A stretch of 64,000 nt of DNA from Phytoseiulus persimilis (lineage: Eukaryota; Arthropoda; Arachnida; Mesostigmata; Phytoseiidae). The stretch spans positions 23,932,001 through 23,996,000 of the forward strand of contig CM075101.1 in the NCBI GenBank assembly GCA_037576195.1, read 5' to 3'. The translations under genes and the position numbers were made by a program. Shown here piece by piece: positions 37,510 through 49,700 of the stretch; within the stretch, counting starts at the first letter, position 1; every line of letters starts with the position of its first letter. Under the pieces are notes generated by a model. It was not told the DNA's origin and ran no database searches. It saw nothing but the letters and a program-made list of their open reading frames with translations.

Positions 37510-37960
37510 CTCTGGTCAGCTCAATCCCGCAGTCACCTTCCCAGAGTCAGAAAAGTATGGGGGAATCGAGCCCGGAGTCAGAAAAGGATGGTCAGATCGA
37601 TCTCGGAATCTACCCCCCCCCCCCCCCCCGGACTCAGAAAAGTGGAAGGACTCCGAGTGTAACTAGCCAGATCCGTGAATGACGAAGAGGGCGGCCCTCG
37701 GTGACCCAGAAAGAATACAGGACTTGTCCCGAGTGCCCAATCCCCGAAAGGGCGAAGAGAGGAGTTTTAGGGGACAAACCTCATAACCAGGGTAACGGCG
37801 GTGAGTCCCATCTCTGGTATCCGGAGGGATTCCCCCTCCTGGCTGGAAAACAAAAAAAAAGACCCGGAAAATGATTACCTCCCGCAATAATAAGGAATTA
37901 CCTCCAGGGAAATGTGGTCAGATTGATCCCGAAACCACCTCCATAGTCCCGAAGGAGGGC
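37510..37960 (+). repeat. Diverged outlying copies of the 45-bp minisatellite
   Basis: About three degenerate units occur between 37510 and 37650, such as GGTCAGCTCAATCCCGCAGT and GGTCAGATCGATCTCGG, followed by CAGAGTCAGAAAAGTATGG-like ends. Another is at 37917-37955. They align to the unit of the array 1.2 kb to the right and look like older members. Confidence 0.6.
37613..37629. repeat. Homopolymer of 17 C
   Basis: A run of 17 cytosines inside a degenerate minisatellite unit, replacing the ACCCCTCC block of the consensus. The length may be unreliable in assembly. Confidence 0.85.
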
Positions 37961-39205
37961 GGACAAACTGGCAGACGAAGCGGATTATTCAAGGATGGCT
38001 CCCTGAGAGAAGGTTGAAGCTCCAGTAAGGATGGTCATCCAAGACCTCCGCCACATTCGCCGTTTCCGGTGCATGCTGAGATGGGCAGTTGTAGCAATGG
38101 CCAACCCGAAGCAGATCCCTCTCCTCTATCTTAGCCGGCGATGAAATGATCGGATGATGGACACCATCAGAGAAGAAGAGTGACGGGCCGCCAATAGACT
38201 TTGCAGAAAAAAAAACGTGGAAGAAAAAAAAATCAGCGGAAAACGCGATTCGCGCCCGACCGCACTTCGATGATGAGCCCGATCATTCTTCACTACTACC
38301 CTAGTAAAAGGATAAGCTCCGGTCTCATGGCCAACTGCAGAAGCTCTTCGACGTGAAAGGTCGTCAAAATCGGTGTGAGGGGACCGGTCGAGTGTACTTC
38401 GTTCTCGTTGAATCGGAATATTCTTAGGTTGAGTAACCCTATAACTGAGCCCTCACCGCATAATCGGTAGTCTAATTCGCGACGTCGGAATGAGAATTCC
38501 GGCCCGTTCAAATCGGGCGGAATCGTTTAGTCTATCCGAAGACGCCATGAACGCCAGAAAAGATTCGAATTCATCAAACGCAGTAGAGTCCGAATCGGTC
38601 GGCTTCTCCCGGGGAGCAATGACGAGGCTCACTTGGTGTTGTAAATTCACCTCGAGTCTCATCCAGCGCATTGAAAGCTTGAATTGGCTAGAGAACTGCG
38701 AGATGTTCACTCAAACTTTACAGCTGTCGGTAACTCAGCACAACAAATGTGAGTCAGCTCGAATTGTGGAGGCCAAATATTGTAAGAATGTGAATGATCC
38801 CACTCCCGAAAGTTCTAGACCCAGGTATCGTTATCTGTTCCCGCCAGAATGCGCCTCATCGATTTTTAACGGAATGGTTCGAGGGCGGACTGAGTGAAAT
38901 TGGAAGTTGAACGTAGAGAGAAAAGATGAACGAGACATTCTGAGTCGAGACATCCGGCTGACCGGTCGCTACGCGTTATCCGCCAGCCGCCCTCAAGACT
39001 TGATTGAACGACTTATCAGAAACTAGCCGGCCTTCGGCCGACTACGCTGGCCGACCCGTCCCTTGCTTCGGGAGTCTACTGCTGACAGACACACATTGCC
39101 TTAAATGTAGTGTCATGAGACCTTCGGGAGTGGCCACCGATTCTCGATAGGATTCTGACCTGGAATCGAGGCACTTTCCTTTCTCTTCACTTGGTCAGCA
39201 TCATG
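37961..39205. other. Spacer between old and young minisatellite copies
   Basis: Minus-strand frames at 38453-38710 and 38296-38511 overlap in different registers and look mildly coding, like a frameshifted ORF. No family is recognised. A plus-strand ORF at 38490-38897 is on the opposite strand of the same stretch. Confidence 0.25.
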
Positions 39206-42200
39206 GTTCTGAGAAGTATGGTCAGATTGGTGTCGTAATCACCCCTTCATATTCGGAGAAGCATGGTCAGATTGGTCCCGGAATCACCCCCCTGGTTTTG
39301 AAAAGTATAGTTAGATTTGTCTCGAGATCACCCCTCCAGAGTTGGAAAATGATGCTCAGATTGGTCCCGGAATCGCCCCTCCAGAGTTGGAGAAAGATGC
39401 TCAGATTGATCCCGGAATCGCCCCTCCAGAGTTGGAAAAAGATGCTCAGATTGGTCCCGGAATCAATCCTCCAGAGTTGGAAAGTAATCCTCAGATTGAA
39501 CCCGGAATCACCCCTCCAGAGTTGGAAAGTAATGCTCAGATTGGTCTGGGAATCACCCCTCCAGAGTTGGAAAGTAATGGTCAGATTGGTCTGAGAATCA
39601 CCCCTCCAGAGTTGGAAAGTAATGGCCAGATTGGTCTCGGAATCACCCCTCCAGAGTTGGAAAGTGATGGCCAGATAGGTTCCGGAATCACCCCTACAGA
39701 GTTGGAAAGTAATGCTCAGATTGGTCTCGGAATCACTCCTCCAGAGTTGGAAACTAATGGTCAGATTGGTCTGAGAATCACCCCTCCAGAGTTGGAAAGT
39801 AATGGCCAGATTGGTCTCGGAATCACCCCTCCAGAGTTGGAAAGTGATGGCCAGATAGGTTCCGGAATCACCCCTACAGAGTTGGAAAGTAATGCTCAGA
39901 TTGGTCTCAGAATCACCCCTCCAGAGTTGGAAACTAATGGTCAGATTGCTCCCAGAATCACCCCTACAGAGTTGGGAAGTAATGCTCAGATTGGTCTCGG
40001 AATCACTCCTCCAGAGTTGGAAACTAATGGTCAGATTGCTCCCAGAATCACCCCTACAGAGTTGGGAAGTAATGCTCAGATTGGTCTCGGAATCACTCCT
40101 CCAGAGTTGGAAACTAATGGTCAGATTGCTCCCAGAATCACCCCTACAGAGTTGGAAAGTAATGCTCAGATTGGTCTCAGAATCACCCCTCCAGAGTTGG
40201 AAACTAATGGTCAGATTGCTCCCAGAATCACCCCTACAGAGTTGGAAAGTAATGCTCAGATTGGTCTCGGAATCACTCCTCCAGAGTTGGAAACTAATGG
40301 TCAGATTGCTCCCAGAATCACCCCTACAGAGTTGGGAAGTAATGCTCAGATTGGTCCCGGAATCACCCTTCTAGAGTTGGGAAGTAATGGTCAGATTGGT
40401 CCCGAAATCACCCCTCCAGAGTTGGAAAGTAATGGCCAGATTGGTCTCGGAATCACCCCTCCAGAGTTGGAAAGTGATGGCCAGATAGGTTCCGGAATCA
40501 CCCCTACAGAGTTGTAAAGTAATGCTCAGATTGGTCTCAGAATCACCCCTCCAGAGTTGGAAACTAATGGTCAGATTGCTCCCAGAATCACCCCTACAGA
40601 GTTGGAAAGTAATGCTCAGATTGGTCTCGGAATCACTCCTCCAGAGTTGGAAACTAATGGTCAGATTGCTCCCAGAATCACCCCTACAGAGTTGGGAAGT
40701 AATGCTCAGATTGGTCCCGGAATCACCCTTCTAGAGTTGGGAAGTAATGGTCAGATTGGTCCCGAAATCACCCCTCCAGAGTTGGAAAGTAATGGCCAGA
40801 TTGGTCTCGGAATCACCCCTCCAGAGTTGGAAAGTGATGGCCAGATAGGTTCCGGAATCACCCCTACAGAGTTGTAAAGTAATGCTCAGATTGGTCTCAG
40901 AATCACCCCTCCAGAGTTGGAAACTAATGGTCAGATTGCTCCCAGAATCACCCCTACAGAGTTGGAAAGTAATGCTCAGATTGGTCTCGGAATCACTCCT
41001 CCAGAGTTGGAAACTAATGGTCAGATTGCTCCCAGAATCACCCCTACAGAGTTGGGAAGTAATGCTCAGATTGGTCCCGGAATCACCCTTCTAGAGTTGG
41101 AAAGTAATGGCCAGATTGGTCTCGGAATCACCCCTCCAGAGTTGAAAACTAATGGTCAAATTGGCACCGGAATCACCCCTCCAGAGTTGGAAAGTAATGC
41201 TCAGATTGGTCTCGGAATCACTCCTCCAGAGTTGGAAACTAATGGTCAGATTGCTCCCAGAATCACCCCTACAGAGTTGGGAAGTAATGCTCAGATTGGT
41301 CCCGGAATCACCCTTCTAGAGTTGGGAAGTAATGGTCAGATTGGTCCCGAAATCACCCCTCCAGAGTTGGAAAGTAATGGCCAGATTGGTCTCGGAATCA
41401 CCCCTCCAGAGTTGGAAAGTGATGGCCAGATAGGTTCCGGAATCACCCCTACAGAGTTGGAAAGTAATGCTCAGATTGGTCTCAGAATCACCCCTCCAGA
41501 GTTGGAAACTAATGGTCAGATTGCTCCCAGAATCACCCCTACAGAGTTGGAAAGTAATGCTCAGATTGGTCTCGGAATCACTCCTCCAGAGTTGGAAACT
41601 AATGGTCAGATTGCTCCCAGAATCACCCCTACAGAGTTGGGAAGTAATGCTCAGATTGGTCCCGGAATCACCCTTCTAGAGTTGGGAAGTAATGGTCAGA
41701 TTGGTCCCGAAATCACCCCTCCAGAGTTGGAAAGTAATGGCCAGATTGGTCTCGGAATCACCCCTCCAGAGTTGGAAAGTGATGGCCAGATAGGTTCCGG
41801 AATCACCCCTACAGAGTTGTAAAGTAATGCTCAGATTGGTCTCAGAATCACCCCTCCAGAGTTGGAAACTAATGGTCAGATTGCTCCCAGAATCACCCCT
41901 ACAGAGTTGGAAAGTAATGCTCAGATTGGTCTCGGAATCACTCCTCCAGAGTTGGAAACTAATGGTCAGATTGCTCCCAGAATCACCCCTACAGAGTTGG
42001 GAAGTAATGCTCAGATTGGTCCCGGAATCACCCTTCTAGAGTTGGGAAGTAATGGTCAGATTGGTCCCGAAATCACCCCTCCAGAGTTGGAAAGTAATGG
42101 CCAGATTGGTCTCGGAATCACCCCTCCAGAGTTGGAAAGTGATGGCCAGATAGGTTCCGGAATCACCCCTACAGAGTTGGAAAGTAATGCTCAGATTGGT

Positions 42201-43120
42201 CTCAGAATCACCCCTCCAGAGTTGGAAAGTAATGGTCAGATTGGTCTCGGAATCACTCCTCCAGAGTTGGAAACTAATGGTCAGATTGCTCCCAGAATCA
42301 CCCCTCCAGAGTTGGGAAGTAATGCTCAGATTGGTCTCAGAATCACCCCTCCAGAGTTGGGAAGTAATGGCCAGATTGGTCTGAGAATCACCCCTCCAGA
42401 GTTGGAAAGTAATGGCCAGATTGGTCTCGGAATCACCCCTCCAGAGTTGGAAAGTGATGGCCAGATAGGTTCCGGAATCACCCCTACAGAGTTGGAAAGT
42501 AATGTCCAGATTGGTCTGAGAATCACCCCTCCAGAGTTGGAAAGTAATGGCCAGATTGGTCTCGGAATCACCCCTCCAGAGTTGGAAAGTAATGGCCAGA
42601 TTGGTCTCGGAATCACCCCTCCAGAGTTGAAAACTAATGGTCAAATTGGCACCGGAATCACCCCTCCAGAGTTGGAAAGTAATGGCCAGATTGATACCGG
42701 AAACACCCCTCCAGAGTTGAAAACTAATGGTCAAATTGGCACCGGAATCACCCCTCCAGAGTTGGAAAGTAATGGCCAGATTGATACCGGAATCACCCCT
42801 CCAGAGTTGAAAACTAATGGTCAAATTGGCACCGGAATCATCCCTCCAGAGTTGGAAAGTAATGGCCAGATTGGTCCCGGAATCACCCCTCCAGAGTTGG
42901 AAAGTAATGGCCAGATTGGTCTCGGAATCACCCCTCCAAAGTTGGAAAGTAATGTCCAGATTGGTCTCGCAATCAGCCCTCCAGAGTTAGAAACTAAAGG
43001 CCAGATTGGTCTCGTATTTACCCCTCCAGAGTTGGAAACTAATGGCCAGATTGGTCTCGGAATCACCCCTCCAGAGTTGGGAAGTAATGGCCTTATTGGT
43101 CTCGAAATCACCCCTCCAGG
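39206..43120 (+). repeat. 45-bp minisatellite, about 87 units, with 360-bp higher-order repeat
   Basis: Unit: begins GGTCAGATTGGTCTCGGAAT, continues CACCCCTCCAGAGTTGGAAA and ends GTAAT. All units examined are exactly 45 bp, including the diverged first three. On the plus strand it reads as a 15-residue repeat GITPPELESNGQIGL with variants (S/T, G/A, L/P). Blocks of eight units (360 bp) recur, for example 40522 and 40882, and 41467 and 41827. One frame stays open across the array except for three identical TAA stops (40515, 40875, 41820), each from the same TTGGAA to TTGTAA change carried in the higher-order block. After the array the frame runs 20 codons to a stop at 43182. The minus strand is also open for long stretches. 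No start codon, splice site or promoter context marks it as a gene, so I treat it as satellite DNA of possibly coding origin. Confidence 0.95.
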
Positions 43121-43289
43121 AATTTTTATGATAGATTTTTATGATAGATGTATAGGAGAGGAGGTGGGGAAGGATATCCGCTGACGATGGGATGAGTCTG
43201 GCTGGCGTCATAACGGGGCGGTGCACCTTATCGTCAGAATTTGGATGCGGATGACAGTATGGAGGGGGTCAAAGTTGGGGTAAATCGCG

Positions 43290-43331
43290 AGGGGGGGAGG
43301 AGGGGAGGAGGAGGGGGGGAGGGGTGGGTGG
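43290..43331 (+). repeat. G-rich purine tract (quadruplex-prone)
   Basis: Several runs of 4-7 G separated by single A or AGGA lie 170 bp beyond the minisatellite. Four or more G-runs within about 40 bp would allow a G-quadruplex. Confidence 0.7.
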
Positions 43332-43417
43332 CCTATGTCCTTCCCGGAGAGCCGCCCTACATTATGCAGTTTGTTCCAAGTCGATCCGATCAATACCAGA
43401 GGAGCCTATTGAGGACA

Positions 43418-43462
43418 TACAAACAAACAAACAAACAAACAAACAATCAAACAAACAAACAG
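43418..43462. repeat. (AAAC)n microsatellite
   Basis: About eleven tandem ACAA/AAAC units with one T interruption. It lies 90 bp after the purine tract. Confidence 0.9.
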
Positions 43463-44851
43463 ACCCTGGATTTTTATATATATAGAAGATTGACGCAACC
43501 GGAACATTACGATGTAAGAGCAGAATGCAGTGAATACGACCTGCCGAAGTCGTGACAACTAGCTGTTGAGGAAAATGTTCAAGACGGCGCCCGAAAACTA
43601 CCACCGCACTGAGAGCTCCGAGAAAAGCGAAGTCGATTGAACTCGCGGTCCGTGGTTTCAGTCAGTGTTTTATCACACTGCCAGTAGAGTTGCGTGGTGT
43701 CGAATTTTCCCGATGTTTAAGCTACACTTGCTTCTATGAAGGAGTGACAGCTGCGCATCTGAGTAAAAAGACTCGGCCATCGCTACGTTGTATGCGACAG
43801 TTCGCGGTCCCAGCTTGAGCATCGCTGCGGGCCAGAATCGAACGTCTGCGGGTTTTCGGCGATACACTCCACATGCGCTCGCTGGACGGTGACGATGGGA
43901 GCATGTGGGAAACGTCCAACTACTTGCGGTAAGTCCACGAGAGGATTCAGAAGACTCGAAAGACGAAGGATCGCACCCAGTCTTCTGCTCCACATGGCCA
44001 TAAAAATACTCCCACTCCGGGTAGGGGACGCTATTCAGAACATGTTCCGATAATTCACGACAACGAGGAATCTGACGTGAGGCACAGTAGAGAATCGTGA
44101 TGCTCCGTTGGAGGCTATCCCGAATTCTGCGCAGTCCTGGTCACCTCGGAAAGAAGTTTTGTTTGCGATTATTCGATAGCTGAGTTAATCTCCGCGTCGC
44201 TGACATAAGCGTTAATGGAGCTCATCTGCCAAGTTTGATACGCATTTCAAATCGACCATCCGACGGATGCAGAATCCATGGATTTCCAACAACTCGTGAT
44301 ATCTCTATGATGATCCTCTATGATGGGGAGAAGACAAGCCCATATCATACAAACTGCCATCTTATTTGTGTAATGTTGATGAGGGCGATTCGAAAGATCG
44401 GAGAATGATGAGCAATCAGACTCATGCGTTCTTTCACACAGAAGGAGGCGAGCAACAATGCCGTCTCCTCATTCCCCTTTGTCACATGTATCGCACAAAA
44501 TGCTTCTTCCGCTGAGCCAAGACGATCGTGGACGCGACCAGCTCAAACAACTTGCGGAGACGCTCAAGCAAAATCGGGAAAAAACTCATGGAATCATCGA
44601 GCCAACTCGAATGACATAGATTGCGACTGCATATCTAACTCCGATCTAATTAGATCAACCTTGAAGCGGCCATCTGTGATTTCCATCACTTCCAACCAAC
44701 CTCCGATCTCCTGAATGAAATACTCCAATACTTGTAACACCATGAACGAAACCGCCTCTTCTCCTTAACACGTACACGATTTACCCAACCCAACCGAACG
44801 GCCCGACGTTCCACGCAACCCGGACGGTCGTATCATCGCTGCTACCACCGC

Positions 44852-45207
44852 TCACCCTTTGCTGTGGTTTTCGACTCCCATTGAGAGTTCCAAAAGTTCA
44901 GCGGCGAAGTCCTCGAGCATGGAAACTCGGAGGGTCACCGAAACGAGGACAGCCCTCAGCCATTTGTCTCCGATTGATGCTGGTAGGCATTCCACGACAT
45001 TATTAGTGGAGCTCCCAGCATTAAGTATTTCCTGTCTCTCGCAGCACAAATATCGAGCTGCGCCGAAGTCGACATTAGCCTACACCGATGTTGGTGGAGT
45101 TGATTGCTTACTTCTCTTACGTCGTCTGGGGTGAGGTCATCGTCATCTGATGCTGAGTCGACACTCATGCATGAATTGATTCGAAACGCCACGACGGCGT
45201 CGCTCTC
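44852..45207 (-). CDS. Two candidate 3' exons of an unknown gene
   Basis: Exon 45121-45207 (29 codons, acidic, ending DDDDLTPDD) lies between CACAG and a strong donor GTAAGA. Exon 44852-45031 (59 codons plus stop) follows acceptor GAGAGACAG after an 89-nt intron with a CTAAT branch-like motif. Phases are both zero and join without a stop. The predicted tail includes GDKWLRAVLVSV and MLEDFAAELLELSMG, amphipathic and helical. Upstream exons and a polyadenylation signal were not found, and I recognise no family. Consistent phases support a real gene, but with only two short exons this could be chance. Confidence 0.3.
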
Positions 45208-46570
45208 CTGTGCATCATAGGTAGACAAGAATCTACATGCTAAGGAGAGGCAGAGCCGGAAAGCTTCAGGAATGCTCTAATGAAGCTGGATTACGTTTTC
45301 CGACACGGCTATGGACGCTCTACATGAACGCCAGCTCGGATATCGAGAGTCAGACGCGACGATATAGGGTGCTCGTCCCGCCTCATTTCTCTGAGAAATC
45401 TTTTTTTCAAGTTCTTCCCAAGCTTGCTGTCTCGGCTCCTGATCTTGCAGTCAGGGTTCCCCAGTTCCGCTTAGTCCATATATCTTTTGCCGTTGTGTGC
45501 TCGATTGCTATTCATCGGAATGCGTCAATCGAACGTGTATCCATCCATTCACATATACCCTGCTGGCGAATCGTGGCAGAATTTCCGCGGGGCTTGGTGC
45601 TTTGGCGAGGGCGGCATCTGGGACTTTGTCGTGGCTCGGGATGGCTCCCTTTGCTTTTCGAGGTATGTCATTCCGTTTCGTCTTGGTTGATGGGGCACAG
45701 GAATATTCCGAATATTCGAATCTTTGACATGAGATTCCGAAATTTCAAACTCGATTGTATACGGACTTTATTAAACACAATGACCTTCCGGAATCGAAAC
45801 CATCCAGGTTTTGTGATCTGGAACAATCAGAAGCTCGTTGTAAAATCTGCATGGGCCCTCAACGTACAAGACACCTCCAATCCCTCAAGAGCCTGAACAA
45901 GGATCGAGGCATCCCGTGTTGACAGTCAAGCTACCGAGGCTCACTCGGTAAGCGTCGAACGAGTTTTTCGCCGTGCAGTACAGCTTTTAATGCGCCGCTG
46001 AGTGACGATCGAACAGAACACGGCATCCTATCCGAACTGGAGGCGCGATCCAGCTGTGGGCAGTTCTCTCCCTCGAGATCGGTCAGTGCTGAGTTCACCT
46101 GCTACCCTTGCGACAAATTTTTCTTAACCCTCACGCGATGGGAGAGGAGTTTTGTTATTCCTCCTCGAAACATCGACAAGTTAGGCTCGCTTGAAACGAC
46201 AATCATCGCCACTTCATGTCCTTATCATGAACAAAAGAACGCAGCCTCATAGGCATTCGCTTGCGGGACATTCCTAGAAGGGCTGAGTACTACGATGAAA
46301 TGGAAGTTTTTGACACATTCGAATCATCCCAGCATCTCGTCGGGCCCCTCTCCGAGCTCCGGAGCTCAGAGTGACTGAGTTCAGGCTCAAGATCAACTCT
46401 GTCGAATCTCCCGGCGAGCACACACACAGGAGTGCGGCCGAATGAATACCCGTCGGAGATAATCCGACAGACCCTGAGAGATATACACTTCTTAGCGATC
46501 GTTATCTGCCTCCTAAAGTCCGCGCGGCTTACTCGTGTTCGCGGCTCCACCTACGATTTCTTCCTCTCCC
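45208..46570. other. No confirmed gene
   Basis: A plus-strand ORF of 219 codons (45237-45896) is the longest here but has no family resemblance. In another frame, a stretch reading YPAGESWQNFRGAWCFGEGG ends at a GTATGT donor (45662), with no partner exon found. Confidence 0.3.
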
Positions 46571-46580
46571 TCATAGAGTC

Positions 46581-46589
46581 GCCATTTTG
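46581..46589 (+). promoter_or_regulatory. YY1/Pho-like motif near PWWP2 start site
   Basis: GCCATTTTG, the core of YY1 sites found at or just after start sites of TATA-less housekeeping genes, lies 129 bp before the PWWP2 ATG. No TATA box is present in this interval. Confidence 0.4.
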
Positions 46590-46709
46590 TTTTGGCCGTG
46601 TGGACGCCCGTCGTCGGCCAAGCCATCTGTGTGTGGCATGCGTGAGTGTGTGTCTGTGATTGTGGTGGTGGAGGACTGCTTAGAGCAGTAGACAAGACAC
46701 CCGAACACC

Positions 46710-49700
46710 ATGGCGGATCGACGGAAATCTTTGGATTTACAGAAAGGCTCAAAGATTTCCGTCACGGTGGTAGAAGCCTTAGTTGATGTAATAGTGGTCT
46801 CTCTGGACCTCAACTCCAAAGTTTACCAAGGTGCACTGCTGGATATTACCAACAGGTGAAGTCATGACGAGGCCTAGCATACGGACGGGGCTTGTTTTCT
46901 TGGTTTCCAAAGTATCACCTCACATGGTACTTCGTTGACGTTCGATATCAACTACAAGAAGCGACTGACTCTATATTTTGACGAGGATACCGTTAGAATT
47001 GGGACGATATTGTTCGTTAGGAATTTGAATCATCAGGAGTGAGACGATCAGCTGATGAACATAATTCAGTGAGAGGAAGCATGTAGAAGTGTTATTTTGA
47101 GTTTCGTTGACGATGAGTTCTACCACATCTGATACGCTCGAAACTTCAGTTAGACTCTCTGATCCGGGAATCAATCGACTAGTTTGGGTGGGTGAGGAGT
47201 CGATCGAATATACGGAGAGAACCTCTGCGTAAATGCTTTGCATCGATTGTTAAGGAATCTTGAAACTGGGGTGCAAAGTTGGTCCCATGTCCAGCTCTCA
47301 GAAGAGCCCCTTTGATCAATAGCTCGCATGTATTCGTTGCTCGGAAACCTTCTTCACTCGCCCGCAAATGTGTTCCTCAAGTTTGTCCCGTGCCCACAGC
47401 GTTCGTGACTACCGCCTGAGTCCAAGTATCGTTTGTTCTCATGTTGGTAGTGATGGTAGCTAGAGCATCGGGGGGGGGGGGGGGGGGGGGGGGACTCTTG
47501 CGGCAGTCATTCCTGCTACTCACGAGTTACTCATGGAGTACTTATCGTCAATGCAACTTGCTCGAGTACGCGTTTGGAGAATTTTCGTGCACTGTGTTCA
47601 AGGTCCTGAAAGCACAGCTGACTGAACCTGTTCACTCAGTTTCATACAGAATGCTTGCAGTTCTTCAACATGAACTCCATGATTCGGATGTCCACAGGAT
47701 CCGTTCGCACCTGTTGCTAAAGTTAACGAAAGTCTGAATTTTCAGATCCGTTAAACCGTTCTGCACGTCACCATTCTCGAAGACCGACGAATCTGCAGTG
47801 GAGGATGAACCGATGTTCGCTCTTAAAATGCGTCACACCTACGTCGCCTCATCGCGGGAGAATGAGGCTCCGTCGAACGGAGGCTTGAAAAGTGGAGCCA
47901 CCGTCAAAGATAAGCGAGCGCGTAAAGTAGATCAACATGTTCGGATGCGGAAGTTGAGGCCTCGGAAAACGCTCTGTTCAAACTGCCAAAATAAGTAAGT
48001 CTCTGTCCGTTCGTGAGCTTCAATGAACTTGTCCGAAGTCGTTTTATTCCGATTCAGACCCAGGGTTATCTCACATTTCCAATCGGCTAAGATACGATGG
48101 CCCTCGTGGGCTCCGGTGATATGATATGGTTGTGGGAAATTCATGCTCCTCGGATGAGCTCCTAACGGCGAGAGTCCTGAGGGAATCGTGACTCCCGTTT
48201 AGGTCGAGTCTCTTATCTCAGGATGATCTGACGCTCCCCTACCTAATACATCTCAGAGCGTTCCATCTCAAGTCGACTTGACGATTCCGGCGCTATCAGG
48301 TTGAGCCAGCCCCCTTGGCCTCTGTTTTCGGTAGGAAGCGGCTTCGTTCCACGTGATGGGGAAGCAACCTGTACTGGGTCGTGCCGTGAAACGCAGCCTG
48401 AACTGAAGTTATTCAGAGGGCGTTTATTCCGTTTCAGATGTGAGGATGTGACCTCTACCAGTCGCGGCTCCGCGAAAAAGAATACGGCTCCGTTGGTTTC
48501 CGTGATCAGGGGCAACGAGAAACGGAAACTCGACCAGCCCGCAGCGAGCGGGAGCAAGCCTGCTCTCGCGACTCCATCACAGATGTCGCCGTCGCCATGG
48601 ACGGAGGAGGCTCCACAAACCGATGTGTATGCATCTGTCGCCGAAGACGCGCTCATCAAAGAAGAGCTTCCAAGTAGTGCACAAATGCCGGAACCTGAGA
48701 AAGAGCACGCGACGCTTCGGAAACGGAAGGCCGTCGAGGACAGCGGGAAGCTAGCGAAACATGACGCGAGCTTGTTGCCTGCCCAGAGTCCCATAATCAA
48801 GATTTCGTTCAATAATCCGCAAGGGAAAGGGACTGTCGTGAAAATACCAGCCAAGGTTGCTGTCGCTAACTATGAAGAGACTACATCAGATGATGGTGAT
48901 AGAGAAGGGAATCCGGATGATCAGCCAAAGTCGATGAAGAGAAGGAAGCGAGAGGTCTCTTCTGTCTCTGGGAATTCCGAACCACACAAGCACCACAAGC
49001 ATAAGACAGGTACTGCCCACGATGTCGCCAAGCTGGTGACGGTCTCAACGAGATTCTGATCTGAAGATGTCACGAGCATGGAAGCAATGTTCGCCCGAGG
49101 TTCCACCTGCGATGTAGGCATGAGAAGAGCTCGAGTAACACGATGCTCAATTTCAGCTAAACATAAGAAAAAACGCCATAAAACTATTTCGCTGGACAGT
49201 TGTGATAGTGATGGTGATGAGCCTGTGCCGGATTTCCCTCCAGCCGTCGTGGAAGATCAGGGAGGAGTGACCCAAAGAGCTACGAGAAGTTCGGATGAAA
49301 CGTTGAAAACCGGAGACGTTGTTTGGGGAAAGGTCATGGGCTTTCCGTGGTGGCCTGGTGAGAATAGGTTCTACGAGAATCGCACGTCAGTCATTGCGTC
49401 TTCTTCCGACAAATAATGCCGTCATGCCTGGACGTCTCTCCACGGGGTTTATGAACTCCCCTGGCCATTCAAGAATGGGTTCCCCCTTATTTTCGCTTGG
49501 CATCCATGGGGAATATTTAGATTCCGTTGATAGCTTGGCTGGGTCGCCGAGAACGTCGAGGGAGCTGCCTAACAATGTCGCTGATTCATCGTTTCAGGCA
49601 AAATTCTTTCGTTAGGTTGCGACAGCTCATCTGCTGAGTTGCAGACGGGCGAGGCACATGTTTCGTGGTTCGGTTCGTCCACTTCTTCAAGAATTCTCAC

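Noticed and set aside
42036-42824. 262-codon minus-strand ORF in the minisatellite
   Set aside because: It is the antisense reading of a 45-bp unit that happens to lack stops; repetition alone explains its length.
48243-48854. 203-codon minus ORF opposite PWWP2 exon 3
   Set aside because: Antisense shadow of a well-supported exon.
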